64,000 nt of DNA from Glutinoglossum americanum (lineage: Eukaryota; Ascomycota; Geoglossomycetes; Geoglossales; Geoglossaceae): positions 1 through 64,000 of the forward strand of contig JAGHQL010000070.1 in assembly GCA_020080175.1 (NCBI GenBank). Direction: 5' to 3'. Positions within the stretch are counted from its first letter, which is position 1, and each line of letters starts with the position of its first letter. Shown in pieces: positions 21,258-31,616 of the stretch. The notes under the pieces were generated by a model. The model was not told the DNA's origin and searched no databases. It saw nothing but the letters and a program-made list of their open reading frames with translations. A program made the translations under genes and the position numbers.

Positions 21258-22073
21258 CTAAGTCTCAAGGACCATGCTAAGAATACAGTTTGAGCAAACC
21301 CCATCAGAACCATAAGCCGGCGCTTTGCCATCAATGGTCCAGTCGAAAATGCCGCCATTGGCCGCGGTGTGGTGCGTAATACCAGCAACCTTCTTCGCCG
21401 TATTGCAGCCCTTGTCGCTAACCAGATGTTCGACCCCCTTCACACACAGGTCCCTCCCCACCGTATCGGGGTTGAAGTCGACTCCAGTCTTCTGCTGAAC
21501 GTAGGTGCTGAGTATGAACTTGACTTTGGGCTTGACGACCGGACCGGCGAGGGCGTCGAAGAAGCCGGACATTGTCTTGGTGAAGATCCCCACGGTGGTT
21601 TTCTTCAGCGCTTCCTCGCAGGCCTTCGCTGCGATCTTCACGGCGGTGTTGGTGAGCCAGTGGTGATGGTTCGAAAGATAGCATATCGACCGTCCGCCCC
21701 AGGTTCGGCCGTATTCGGCGAGGGTGTCCAGATCGCGCTCTGCTAGCATGGCATCCGAGCGGGCCATCAGGCCCTGCGCCTTGCGGCATTCGTCAAAGCT
21801 CTTGCCCGAGTCCAGGCAGTCGCCAAAGAGAGTGAAGTCTGAGTCGCCCCCGTCCCGTTTGGTGACCGGGACGGCCAGGCGGCATTCATCAAAGCTCTTG
21901 CCCGAGTCCAGGCAGTCATGAAAGGGGGTGAAGTCTGTGTCGTCCCCGTCTCGTTTGGTAATCGGGGCTGCCACGCTGCATTCATCAAAGGTATTGCCGG
22001 AGTCGAGGCATTCTTGGAGGAGGTTAGAAGTGGCGTCGTTGAGTTCAGCGGCAGGAAGCGCCAGCGCTCCCAA
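21258..22073 (-). CDS. secreted-type protein with Kex2-bounded Cys peptide repeats; 5' end unresolved
   Basis: An open frame of about 270 codons starts ..LGALALPAAELNDA, which resembles the end of a signal peptide; its ATG is not resolved upstream. Three similar units follow: ECLDSGNTFDEC, DCLDSGKSFDECR and DCLDSGKSFDECR. Each of the first two is followed by an Ala/Pro-Val/Ile-Thr-Lys-Arg stretch, and the next unit begins Asp-Gly after the Lys-Arg. This layout fits Kex2 cleavage into short peptides with two Cys each. The remaining about 170 residues form a separate Cys-containing domain (GRSICYLSNHHHWLTN, later CSNCILS). I do not recognise the family. It could be a secreted effector-like protein, or a peptide precursor fused to a carrier domain. 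Confidence 0.55.
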   Translation of the reverse strand: MGALALPAAELNDATSNLLQECLDSGNTFDECSVAAPITKRDGDDTDFTPFHDCLDSGKSFDECRLAVPVTKRDGGDSDFTLFGDCLDSGKSFDECRKAQGLMARSDAMLAERDLDTLAEYGRTWGGRSICYLSNHHHWLTNTAVKIAAKACEEALKKTTVGIFTKTMSGFFDALAGPVVKPKVKFILSTYVQQKTGVDFNPDTVGRDLCVKGVEHLVSDKGCNTAKKVAGITHHTAANGGIFDWTIDGKAPAYGSDGVCSNCILSMVLET

Positions 22074-22309
22074 GCTGCGCAGGCTATTTCCAGCTTATGC
22101 CACGATAACATGGTGGAAGTCGACCGAAGAAGACATTGCATGCCACGCAATACGCCCCTGCGCGCTCGGCAGGCGAGGGGCTGCTGATGAGCCACCAGAC
22201 ATGGTGTAGTCGGAAAACCCTCTAAAATTCACTGCTGCCCCTAAACAGCATGTTTTGAGGGTGTTTTCCAATCACCACCACCTCAACAACCCTTAGATTT
22301 CGCCATCAC

Positions 22310-22998
22310 CATGTCTGATACACGTCAATAAGTTGGCCGGTCACATCAGCCGAATACATCTGCGGATGTAGCTGCCTCTCTGGCCACAAGTAAGTCGATA
22401 TTCGAGCCGCGAGCACGTGACCATGTATCGCCCGTACGGAGTAGTCGGTCAATGCTAGTAGGAAATAGAACTAGTGTCTTGCAGGCAGAGTCGCCGGTAA
22501 AAGCTCGAAAATGGGGCTCGCTGTCTCTCTTGAAGGCAATACGATGGCGATTCCCGCAGCTAAGCTAGCGCACTCGCTTGCCACCTTAGGCGCTTGAAAC
22601 GGTACTGAATATCACAGATCGCAGGATCGGCACTACTTGAGGCGTAGCAAAGTTTTGAAACCGCCTTGCTGAAGGATGCGTTGCCCTCATCCGTGACCTG
22701 ATTTCCGGCCTAGATCCAGAGAGTACGGCGTCAAAAGTACCATTGCACTTGCCGATGCCGAAAGGCTTGCTAGCATTCCAGAGATTATTAGGACCGGCTT
22801 ACAACGTCTGGAAAGTGACGATGTCCCAACGGGAGATTGTGCCTCACGGCCGTTGGTTAATGCTGAAACCAAGCCTGGTTCTCTCCGCCTCTATCAAGAA
22901 GACCATGAATTATTCGTAGTGCTGGCAACTTCTAATTCCCTCTGGATTGACTATAAGTACTGGATCAAATCTCATCTTCTAGACTTCCGCCAGTAGGA
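22310..22998 (+). pseudogene. degenerate open reading frame remnants
   Basis: Coding-like segments on the plus strand: an ATG with MSDTRQ, a stop, then GRSHQPNTSADVAASLAT followed by a GTAAGT donor. Later there is an open stretch (about 22695-22998) with ADAERLASIPEIIRTGLQ and SNSLWIDYKYW ending in TAG. They cannot be joined into one convincing gene, and the family is not recognised. It is either a decayed gene or one with exons I cannot place. Confidence 0.3.
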
Positions 22999-23114
22999 CT
23001 AGCAACAATTCAGTATTCCAGACTTCCAGACTCATTGATATCTCGCCTTTCGCTCCCCGAGAATTTGCACTTTTCCCATTCACACCTTTCTTATCCCTGC
23101 CATATAACAGCACA

Positions 23115-23979
23115 ATGGCTCCCTCAGTCCACTTTCGGAATCTCCTTTTAACGCTCCTTCTTGGATTCCTCTTTTTTGCAACTCATGTCAAATCATATCC
23201 TGACCCAAGGTAAATGGCAGCCATTTATAATTATAACTTAGATCTCTATGCTCATTCCCTCATAGAGTAGCTGATGTCGAAAAACGCAATGACGACCGTA
23301 CTGCTCTGCCCGTTCCGGAACCCGGTTTAGCCATTAGGGACGCGGAGGACAAGAAATCCTTGACGAAGCGAGTCGACCAGGCCGCGATCTGGCGCTCATT
23401 GAAGCCCGACACACTAGCTAGTACCGGCCATACAAAAGTTTGGAATCTTCCTGTAGACGACGTGAGGCATTATGGATCCACTTTCTGCTATGGCTGCGTA
23501 GTTGTTGTCGTTGCCTCCGGCCAAAGACTCGTCATCGCACACTTGGCTGAGGTAACTGGCAGCAAAATGAACTTCGAAAATAACGAAGCATTCCTAGACA
23601 ACATCGAATTGCCTCTGGAACACACTCTATACGCAAACAAAGCGACGCTTGACCCCGCTCCGCGTGTGATGGTTTTCGGACCCTCTCCTAGTGAAAATGG
23701 AGACTTCTCCAACAGGGGTAAATAGACCAACTTATCGGAGTGATTCAGGGCGTGTTCCCCCAAGCTGGTATAGCCTTATGTCCTTACCATAAGCGACCTC
23801 CATACGACGAGAATCCCCAAAGCGTGGACGGCAAAGTGACAGTAAATTGGTCGCCGCCTCTGCACGGTGAAGGAAAGGCGTCATTGGAAATCTATGGAGA
23901 AAACGTGCTCAAAATCAGCGGGTCCTACAACTGCAGGGGCGGGAGGTGCTCCCCTACCGTTGCTCAGAAAAGGATTTAG
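23115..23979 (+). CDS. secreted protein with pro-region, probably frameshifted
   Basis: Exon 1 (23115-23209) encodes a clear signal peptide: basic start, then NLLLTLLLGFLFFATHVKSY. A 56-base intron (GTAAAT..CTTAG..CATAG) leads to exon 2 (23266-23725), which has Lys-Arg sites (VEKR, LTKR) suggesting a propeptide. The first frame ends after 184 aa. A second open segment follows at once in another frame (23722-23979, GVFPQAGIALCPYHKRPPYD and YNCRGGRCSPTVAQKR). Both halves look coding, so a one-base shift near 23720 has probably split a protein of about 265 aa; a sequencing error is also possible. The family is unknown. With the neighbouring Kex2-repeat gene it makes a small group of secreted proteins. 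Confidence 0.5.
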
Positions 23980-24249
23980 GAAATTGATGTTTGAAGGTGT
24001 TTTGGCGGTTTCCATAGATTTGAATTTATCAGCCATTGATTTACCACCGAAACCCCTGAGAAAATGCACAGTGGAGGTGATTTCTATGCCTGCAATTGGG
24101 CAATTATGACTAACTAATATGATCCACCCCATGTGCGCCGCTCTATCTCTGCAGTAGCTATATAGATAGGCTTGAATAATTAGTTCAAGCCTGCCTTCCT
24201 TGTGTAAAGCTGCTTGCTGCCCCGGCGTTGCTATAGTGCTGTTGACAGT

Positions 24250-24607
24250 ATGAACGTGAAGCGTTTTGGTACGGCGCGTTGGGTAACGCTAGTGGATCAC
24301 GTTAACTATACCGGCTACTACTTAGTAATAGGCTTGGCAGGAGCATCCATCAGCGACATTGACCTCCGTTCTAATCAGCTATCCTTCTACACTCCGACTG
24401 AACTTATGCCCCCCCCTTAACACCCACCCCGAGTCATTGCCGTCGTTCTCGTTGCACAATATTAGCCCCTTGAGGGGATTGAACGGATCTGTTGGTGAGA
24501 CAGTCATCTTCGATGATACAGAGGAATACTTTGAAGTAGACAACCTTCGGAGATACAGGATGCCGTTCTCAAATGCTGACCCTTGGGGCTCGGAGGAGCT
24601 GATGTAG
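24250..24607 (+). CDS. hypothetical protein fragment, frame broken at a C-run
   Basis: An ATG at 24250 opens 57 codons (NVKRFGTARWVTLVDHVNYT) that end at a run of C (24411-24417). The neighbouring frame continues without stop (NTHPESLPSFSLHNISPLRG, then VIFDDTEEYFEVDNLRRYRM) to TAG at 24607. A length error or mutation in the C-run would explain the split. I see no family match. It could be a decayed small gene. Confidence 0.3.
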
Positions 24608-24933
24608 GAGTTGGATTTGTTGTAGCTGACACTGTATTGACGGCGACAGCAAGGTGTAAAATTATAGTCTTGCTGATTATTATCGGGTAATTAATCAATA
24701 CAGATTTCCTAACCAATTGGTACACAATAAAGCTCTTACTGTCTATCGTTTTATTGAAAACAAGCCTGTAGCTCAAGCAGCGGTTCACTATGATTGTCCG
24801 ACAAACACCTCCACCCGCCCGGCTGCAGTGGCGTAAGGATTAGCAGTGACGTTGTAGGTGTGCTCTCTACGAGACTATAGCTTCTGCAACCGCGCCAGCA
24901 CGTCTCCCGATATGTACCCCAAAGGGCGTGTAG

Positions 24934-25239
24934 TCACGATGGAAGCCTTCCACAATTAAAGATTTTGCCGGCGAGGTTGGCAGTATCAAGGATTGAGCCT
25001 CGGGCTACTAGGATCCCGAAGCTATCCGAAAAGTACAAGAAGCCCCTTGCACCACAGTTCGCGTCGTCTCCATCTGGTCCAGCCAACGTCTCGCCGAGTC
25101 CTTCTGTCGTGGACCAATCGGTGGCCCAGGAAGGCAAATCAAGATCCTTCTCGATAGAGAGGAACGTCACGCGCAAGGAGAGCAGGTCATAACGTTCAAT
25201 AAATAGTGCGGAGAGTTGCTTGTATACCTGATACAACAT
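24934..25239 (-). pseudogene. C-terminal fragment of a HET-type protein
   Basis: About 100 codons with LDLPSWATDWSTTEGL, FLYFSDSFGILVARGSILD and an upstream helix YKQLSALFIERYDLLSLR. The LPSW..DWS motif followed by a small beta segment (..L.V.G...D) is the usual C-terminal part of fungal heterokaryon-incompatibility (HET) proteins. The N-terminal HET domain is not found upstream; a TPR relic lies there instead. I read it as a truncated relic. Confidence 0.55.
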
Positions 25240-25454
25240 AATTCGGTTTGATGGCGTGTTGGTCCTTTTCCGCCGCGATATTCAGCAGCGCAAGACTTTG
25301 TCGCGCGGAAGCTTGCAGTTTCTCGTGCGCGACATGGAGAGGAGCAAAAAGATTTTTAGACCTTGTTTACGGAGTTTTTCCTCGGACTTGATCAACTTGG
25401 CCATGTCTGAAGAAGGGAGTTTGAAAAGGCCTAGGCGATTGAACCCTGCAGCAA

Positions 25455-25640
25455 CCCTGCAGCAACCCTGCCAGGTTACCGACGCTTGTCGGTGTAAAAG
25501 GATGGCCCGGCCCCAGCGTCTTCTCGTACCCCTCCAGTGCTCATCGGTTCATCGCCTCCGCCGCCCCATACTTGTCCTCATACCGTAGCTCCAAAGCCAT
25601 GTTGGCCACGCTCGTCAGCTCAGCCCCGAAACGTCTACCT
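25455..25640 (-). pseudogene. TPR (NLR-type) relic
   Basis: A minus-strand frame reads ELTSVANMALELRYEDKYG, a helix pair, a stop, then ALEGYEKTLGPGHPF and TSVGNLAGLLQ. These are typical kinesin-light-chain-like TPR words of fungal NLR proteins (compare the array at 40306-42196). The stop is a TGA where the family has Arg or a similar codon. Only about one and a half repeats remain, with no NTPase nearby, so this is debris of a former NLR. Confidence 0.55.
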
Positions 25641-25750
25641 ATCCTGGGATGAGCAAAACATGCACGAATAGAAGACGCCAACCCGTCTCTATGCCGAAGT
25701 TGTCGATTATGAAACCCCCGCCGCTGCCCTACGGCTGCATTCGATGCTGT

Positions 25751-27251
25751 TTATGGCGGTCGCTGGGACTGCCTGACCGTGGCCAGCCTAGCCTGGTCAT
25801 ATCGCTCTCGCCGTTGATTCTCAATCGTCCATGCAGCCGTTTGTCTATCAACGGAGAGCTCATGTATCCGATCTTCTTCACTGGCCCGGCGATGATTTTC
25901 TTGTGCATCAATCCGATCAAGCCGCTCTTGAAACGTGGCCGCTACTATTCGGACAATATTTGTTAGCACCTGGGCCACCGCTCTCAGAGTCATGATACAT
26001 ACCGCTCCGAACCGTCGAGTGGTCCCTCCCAAACGTCTTCATCAGAAAGTTCTCGATGCGGCCCAAAAAAATAATACGATTCAGTTCAAAGTAATCGGAA
26101 TGATAGTCGGTGTCGATGAAGAAAGATTCGAAAGTATTGAAGGCATTGGTGTCGTAGAGAAAGTCTTCGCCCAAAATTACATCACAAGGAAGATTTGGCA
26201 GCACTTCAAAGTCCCGCAGATCAAAGCTATCCCCATCCTCACCCAAGACCACAGAAACCTGCACACTACCAATTGTGTGCGCGATACTTCCATTCGCAAA
26301 TTGAACGCGACTCGACTCTGATCGGTCAATGGCATATCCCATTCGTCTGACGTAGTCCAAAGACATCAGGTCTAGCTCTGAGCCAGAATCTGCATTAGCA
26401 AGAGTGTGATTCCCGTTGATGCGGCAGGAGAGCCGCGTCGAGGGTGACCCAACGAGTAGCACCTTGGGTATATGACTCGGTAGATGTGTGCGTGGCTTTA
26501 GGCGGTCTCGATGTTTTGTCATGGTTTCTGTGCTGTTGAGGAATCGCCTGCCCATGATCAACTTGGTCGCCAAGGCCTTGAAAACGTAGAACCAGCATTT
26601 ACTCTTTGTTTCGGGTTCATTTGCAAAGGCGCAGCCGATCTCTACCCGTCCTGTGGCTCTAATAATCTCACCGTTCCCAAGCTTGAATCTTGGACGATCG
26701 CCCGCACCCTTGTGAACACGCAAGTTGAGGTTCCCAGCTAGTTCTGCCGACATGATATTTTCATCCGAGCCTGTATCTGCACAAGCCTGTATCGTGTTTC
26801 CCCCCAGCACCATATGAAGCTCCCTGTTTTGAGTTGATCTTGGAGCGAAGCGCGGGCTAGCTGGAGTGATACTCTCAGCCTTGGACCGAGCTAGAGTAGT
26901 AGAGGCCAACTCACGTTTCTTGTCTCGCTCTATAGGAAAAGCCTTATCCAGGTATGACTTGAGCGAGTCCTTAACAGCCTCTAAGGAAGGGGGAGGGCGC
27001 CCAAATCCCCACGAAGATATACGAAGGCCAGCTCTGTATTCGAGCGTGGTAGGTACCTTGTTTTCAACCCCGTGGGCGCCAGGCCACTTTCGAATGACGA
27101 CAGGTTTGAGCTTGTCGAATGCGGCTCCTGCGATGTGCATTAGTCTCTGGTATTACGCGGCAGCTCGTAGTAAGTGCGTACCTATGAAAGTCATCCCAAT
27201 ATCTACCCCAACAACAATACGCTTGTGAAATGCATCCTCTGGAACAGACAT
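25751..27251 (-). CDS. Hsp70-like N-terminal stub fused to two retropepsin-like domains
   Basis: Three exons, 27251-27182, 27127-26003 and 25944-25751, total 1389 bases, 462 aa. Introns are 54 and 58 bases with CTAAT/CTAAC branch sites. Residues 1-70 hold KRIVVGVDIGMTFIG and NKVPTTLEY..ISSWGFG, the beginning of the fungal Hsp70-like/actin-like ATPase fold; the rest of that ATPase is missing. Two aspartic-protease domains follow: Asp141 in ACADTGSDENIMS with LIMGRRFL, and Asp270 in NADSGSELDLMS with VILGEDFLY. Both have the A-D-T/S-G-S active-site loop and the later hydrophobic-G motif of retropepsins. The last 64 residues are a charged helix. No reverse transcriptase, integrase or LTR is seen, and the frame is intact, so it reads as a host gene. 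Activity and substrates are unknown. Confidence 0.78.
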
Positions 27252-27613
27252 CGTAGTCACAACTGGAATCAAATATCATCGACCCAACCCGAGGCGAGCG
27301 CAGAGGTTTTATGCCTCTCTCTAAATCATGTACCCTCTTTCTCGTCTTGCTCGGGGGAAATGCATCCACTAGTAAGGGCCTGTCTGAAGCAAACAGCGTT
27401 CGAGCGATGGAAAATATGATCGCTCTTCCTGGGTGAAAAAGTCTGTCCATCTAGAAATGCTCCAATGGGCGGGCGACACGTTCACAGCCAGTAATTTTTG
27501 TGAGGTGTGCTCAGCCTTGCTCGCAGTCTTATCTAGTACCCTGGTACTCTTGTACATATGAATTGCGAATGTCACTAGAAAGGGAATGATTACTCCAGGC
27601 GGAAATTTCCTGA

Positions 27614-28618
27614 ATGGCGCAAGACATAGAACACGGCCGGAATAGAACACATTATATCAGTGGCTATCCTTCCCTCGCCGCTTTTATCGCCAGCGACAAT
27701 GATAAATCGACCGCAATATTTCGCCGTTTCGACAGGCTGTCGGCGCGTAACCTCTTATACCTCCAGAGCGAACTCGCGGAGTTGGAGGCTAGACAAGATG
27801 AGTTCGATGGGGAAGATGGCAAAGACAACGACATGGAGGCAAAGCAATGTGCTAGATCGTGGACGCACTTCAAAAAGAAATCGGAAAAGCTAAACAACGA
27901 GAGAGAGAAGAAGAGAATGGACTTAGTGAAGGAAATCCGAGAGAAGATTAAAGAATATCGTATGTCTTCTTCTGCAGTAGCCTTATTGTGACTGATCATC
28001 GCTCCCTGAGTAGGAGAAGCTATCCTCCTCGAGAGCACACTCTTGTCACTGCCACCACCCTCGGCGCGAACCCTTGAAGCCTTCCGCAGTCACTTTCACA
28101 ACGTGGATCGAGGTGATTTCCCCACTCTAGGCGGCCGGAGTGCTCACATTCTAGACGATTCCGATGACCTGATAGCTCTTCGAACGCCGATGGGCCAGGA
28201 TAGAATGACAAAGTTGGTACGAGAACATTTGGGCATATTTTTCCAGGTGAGAAAACAATCTAAAAAAGCTGAACTTATCTGATGACAGCGTCAGACAAGC
28301 CCTCCAGATGGTCACATCGCCAACGTATCCGATCGAGGCATTTCTCGGTTTGTAGCCTGGTTTAGTGTTGTTCTGGCAGCAGTATTGCTCATCGGAGCAA
28401 TCGCTAGTCTCTATGTGGTGCAATCACCGAATTGGAGACTGGGAATGATTGCATCGTTCACAGTGCTTTTCGCAATATGTGTTGGCCTACTGACAAATGC
28501 AATGCGAGCTGAAGTTTTTGGTGCGACGGCAGCTTATGCCGCAGTCTTGGTGGTATTTGTGAGTGGGAACCTAGGAGGTCCAACGATACTGTTAAAGCCT
28601 GGGGCGACGATAACCTGA
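27614..28618 (+). CDS. DUF6594 membrane protein
   Basis: Exons 27614-27959, 28014-28246 and 28289-28618 total 909 bases, 302 aa; introns are 54 and 42 bases with GTATGT and GTGAGA donors. The typical DUF6594 sequence is present. It begins with GYPSLAAFIASDNDKS and FRRFDRLSARNLLYLQSELA, then a charged coiled-coil region. After these come an LPPPSARTLEAFRSHF segment and a C-terminal block of three hydrophobic helices (FSVVLAAVLLIGAIASLYVV, MIASFTVLFAICVGLL, AAYAAVLVVFVSGNL). The family is common in filamentous ascomycetes and its role is unknown. The protein probably sits in a membrane with a long cytosolic N-terminus. The frame is intact. Confidence 0.88.
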
Positions 28619-28963
28619 TGCCGATTTCGGCGTCGTTCCTGCGACTCAGAAGACAAGTCTCATCCTAGAGACGGTAAACACTCGGCCTGCTAACGGGAAT
28701 GACTGGTACTCCCATGCTCAAAAGGGCGCGTGGTGTTTGTAGATATCCGACATCGGTGGCCCGTTTAGTGTCGAACTCTAAATTGTTCGTTTGAATTCAT
28801 AGGGTCGTATGTCCGGCCATTTCGGGAAATCAATGATACAAGGCAACAGAAGACTCCCAATGTTCAGCAAACTCTCGAAGCCAGCGAATCAGCCCTTTTG
28901 AAGTTTGCACTGAGAGATAGCTGCTACCTGTGAAGGTAATCATGTCGAGTGGTTTCACCATCC

Positions 28964-30010
28964 TCAAAACGGATTGGGGTGGGTCTTCCCCACTGACGAA
29001 TGGATGGCCGGTATGTCGTCGGTGCAGCCTGTTGTTGCAAGGCGTTCCGAGAACCCCTTCGTGGCTATCGGATAGATGTGCCCATTCCTATCCGTCCGAT
29101 CTGGAACCCAAGTAGGCAATCCCGGTATGGTCGGGGGAAAGGTACAGTATCCAAGAACAGATAGCCTGCCGCTGTATTGAATTTGAGCCATCGCAAATTT
29201 AATAAAAACAGTTGTGGCACCGCTAGTGTAATCGGGGCAGATATTCTCACCATTCTTCGATAAGCCCAATTCTGCAAATAGCTTGTCCCGCCGATCAGAA
29301 GATATGTTGCGTCGCAGAGTAACTGCCACATCAAGGAGACGTAACTTAGAAACACCAGGCTGCACTTTTGCTTCAGTCAACGGGTCAACTGCTCCAGCTG
29401 ATATGCGACAGATTGTGTCGAAGTTTTGCATCGCAGTTGTCTCAATGGGGCCGCTGGAAGGACCCGAAAGAAGCTGTGTCAAAAGTCGAAGCACATCCAT
29501 GACGTCTCTCCACACCACCATATTCCAACCACAAAACACGAGCGCCGCAGGAGCCAATGCTGCTTCCTAAAGGATCCAGGCGCGTTCCCGGTATGAGCGA
29601 GTGAAGATATTGGCAACGGCTTTCCATTGGCCAAATTTCTGTTCGTCGCCGAATTCTCGTTCCAGCACGGCGGCATGTTGCTCCTCGCAGATCTCGGGCG
29701 ATCTTTCCAGATATTTTATTTTTTGGGCAACGGCTCGCACCAGAAATCAACTTCACTTATTCTCTGAATGCAACAGTTGTGTTTGATAAGTAGGGCCAAG
29801 CCAGACGAAAGTCTATACGCATTTGAAGTATATTGTTGACATGAGATTGACCTGGTGCATACGCTCGCTATCAGAGGACTGGTCGATGCAAATGGCATCA
29901 ATCCAAAGACCATATCCTTGCGGAACCACGCCTCGCAGGCATAAAAGAGCCAAGTGCAGGTTCTTGCGAACCCGAAAGCCGGCCTGGTCAAGCGTGGGTC
30001 ACCTATAGCA
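28964..30010 (-). pseudogene. HET-domain (heterokaryon incompatibility) pseudogene
   Basis: The minus strand shows the HET core: NLHLALLCLRG, LWIDAICIDQSSDSERMHQ, VNLMSTIYFKC, FVWLG; then WKAVANIFTRSYRERAWIL, EAALAPAALVFCGW, SSDRRDKLFAELGLS, CPDYTSG and GLPTWVPDR. The order matches HET proteins from the conserved domain to the usual C-terminal region. It is broken by at least two stops that look like CAG to TAG changes (one at 29567-29569) and at least one frame change near 29750. Part of the region before the core reads GDPRLTRP after a possible acceptor. HET proteins trigger cell death on non-self recognition; this copy should be inactive. Confidence 0.75.
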
Positions 30011-30268
30011 GCAAAACATCACGGTGGAAACACCTCATAAAACGGCAGCAACAATATCCATTTTCGGAGGCCTTTTCATCACGAATACCATTTAAAGATG
30101 TATATTTACCTGCTGGCCCGACCGTATTCTTATGGCCAGGTTAGACCGTAGCTCCTAGCTGACTAATCACCCACCAAGCCCAACCCGCCCAATCACAGTC
30201 GAAAAAAACTTGCCAAAAACTCTCATCATGAATTCTCAATCCCAATAGCATAGCCCCCCACTGCCACA

Positions 30269-31240
30269 ATGGCTCCCTTAAAAGCGGGCAAGATGGCCGC
30301 TGGACGCACGCTCGCGGGACGTGCCGTCTATGTCAGGGTGCATCCCCGCACCAGGAATCTAGAGGAGGGTAGACAGGTCTTGAGGGAATTGGAGACTTTT
30401 GGGCCTGTGGAGATGTTTAGGAGCTTGAAGGTGAGAAGATTTACGAATTGGATTTCTCCCGTCTGAAGAGGGAAAAAGAGGGGAGGAAAGATGAGAGAAG
30501 AGATCCGTAGGGGGAAAGAACAACGTTAACTAACCGCCCCGTCCCCCACCTAATAGTACGACCCCTCTTCCGCCTCCCTGAACGCCTCTCTGGCAATCTA
30601 CCTCCATAAATCCTCCGCCTCCGCCCTCCTATCTTCCTCCCCCATAAAATACACCCCTCGCCCTACCCCATCCGACGACCCACGAATCTACTCCTCGATG
30701 CTGCCCACTGGGGAAGAAGAAAACCCCTGGAAGGCTGAAGGCATAGACGAAATGCTCGACCTCAGCCCCCCTCCCGGGGACCGACCAACCCACCTCCCAA
30801 TCGAATCCGCCCACCCTCCCTCGGACACCCCCCCCCGTTCCGAGCCCGAACCCCCCGAGGACCAAAATCCTCGCTACACACCCCCGTCTACTGACCCCCC
30901 ACTCTCCTACCGCTCCCCATGGGGCACTTCCCCTCCCTCAGATCCCCACCATCCCCAAACCCCATCCCGGACTTTCACGCTAACAGCCTCCCCCTCGAAC
31001 CTCAACCACGCAGACTATATCTCCCGCCAACCATACTACAGATTCTACAGTCCGATGGCCGATCCGGTGCAGTCCGCGTGCGGGATCGCGGAGTCGTTTG
31101 TGAAGAAGAAGAAAGGGGGAGGGGAGAGGCCGCCGGGGTTGATGGCCATTTGGAGGGAGGGGTTGGGGGGGGAGGGGAAGAAAGCTGTTGGGGGGTTGGG
31201 ACCGAGGGGTGCTCTGGGAGAGGGGGAGGGGGTCCGTTAG
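30269..31240 (+). CDS. conserved fungal protein with RRM-like N-terminus
   Basis: Exons 30269-30430 and 30557-31240 (126-base intron, GTGAGA..CCTAATAG) total 846 bases, 281 aa. Residues about 14-85 (GRAVYVRVHPRTRNLEEGRQ, LRELETFGPVEMFRSLKYD, LAIYLHKSSASALL) resemble an RNA-recognition-motif fold. The middle is acidic and Pro-rich with no clear domain. Near the C-terminus FTLTASPSNLNHADYISRQP and YYRFYSPMADPVQSACG look conserved, followed by a Lys/Gly-rich tail. The Ala/Arg/Lys-rich first residues could be a mitochondrial presequence; that is inference. I do not know its function. Confidence 0.7.
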
Positions 31241-31616
31241 TTAGTCCGACGTCATACCGCCACCACCGGCGAGCAGATACCCTATGCGATATCTGCCTCG
31301 TCTAGTTTTGAGAGAAGGGGCAAGTTCATATCATTCTGGGCTTAATAATGTTGTTCAGGTGGAATCCCAAGACAACGGATCCTTAGGTCTTTGGAGTGCA
31401 CAGCTAAAGCACCTCATCACTATTCGAGCATAGTTGAAAGGCACCTGTCATGCCCCCCACCAGGGTTGGCCAGCGCATATTCATTGCTCTGCTACCACAC
31501 ATAACCAATTGACAGCGAAGAGAAACATTCTACCGTACAATATGTTTACTCCAATCCGAACGACTACTACCACAGTTGACACAGTAATACGTACGCCCAG
31601 ATGAGAGCACCGCCTC

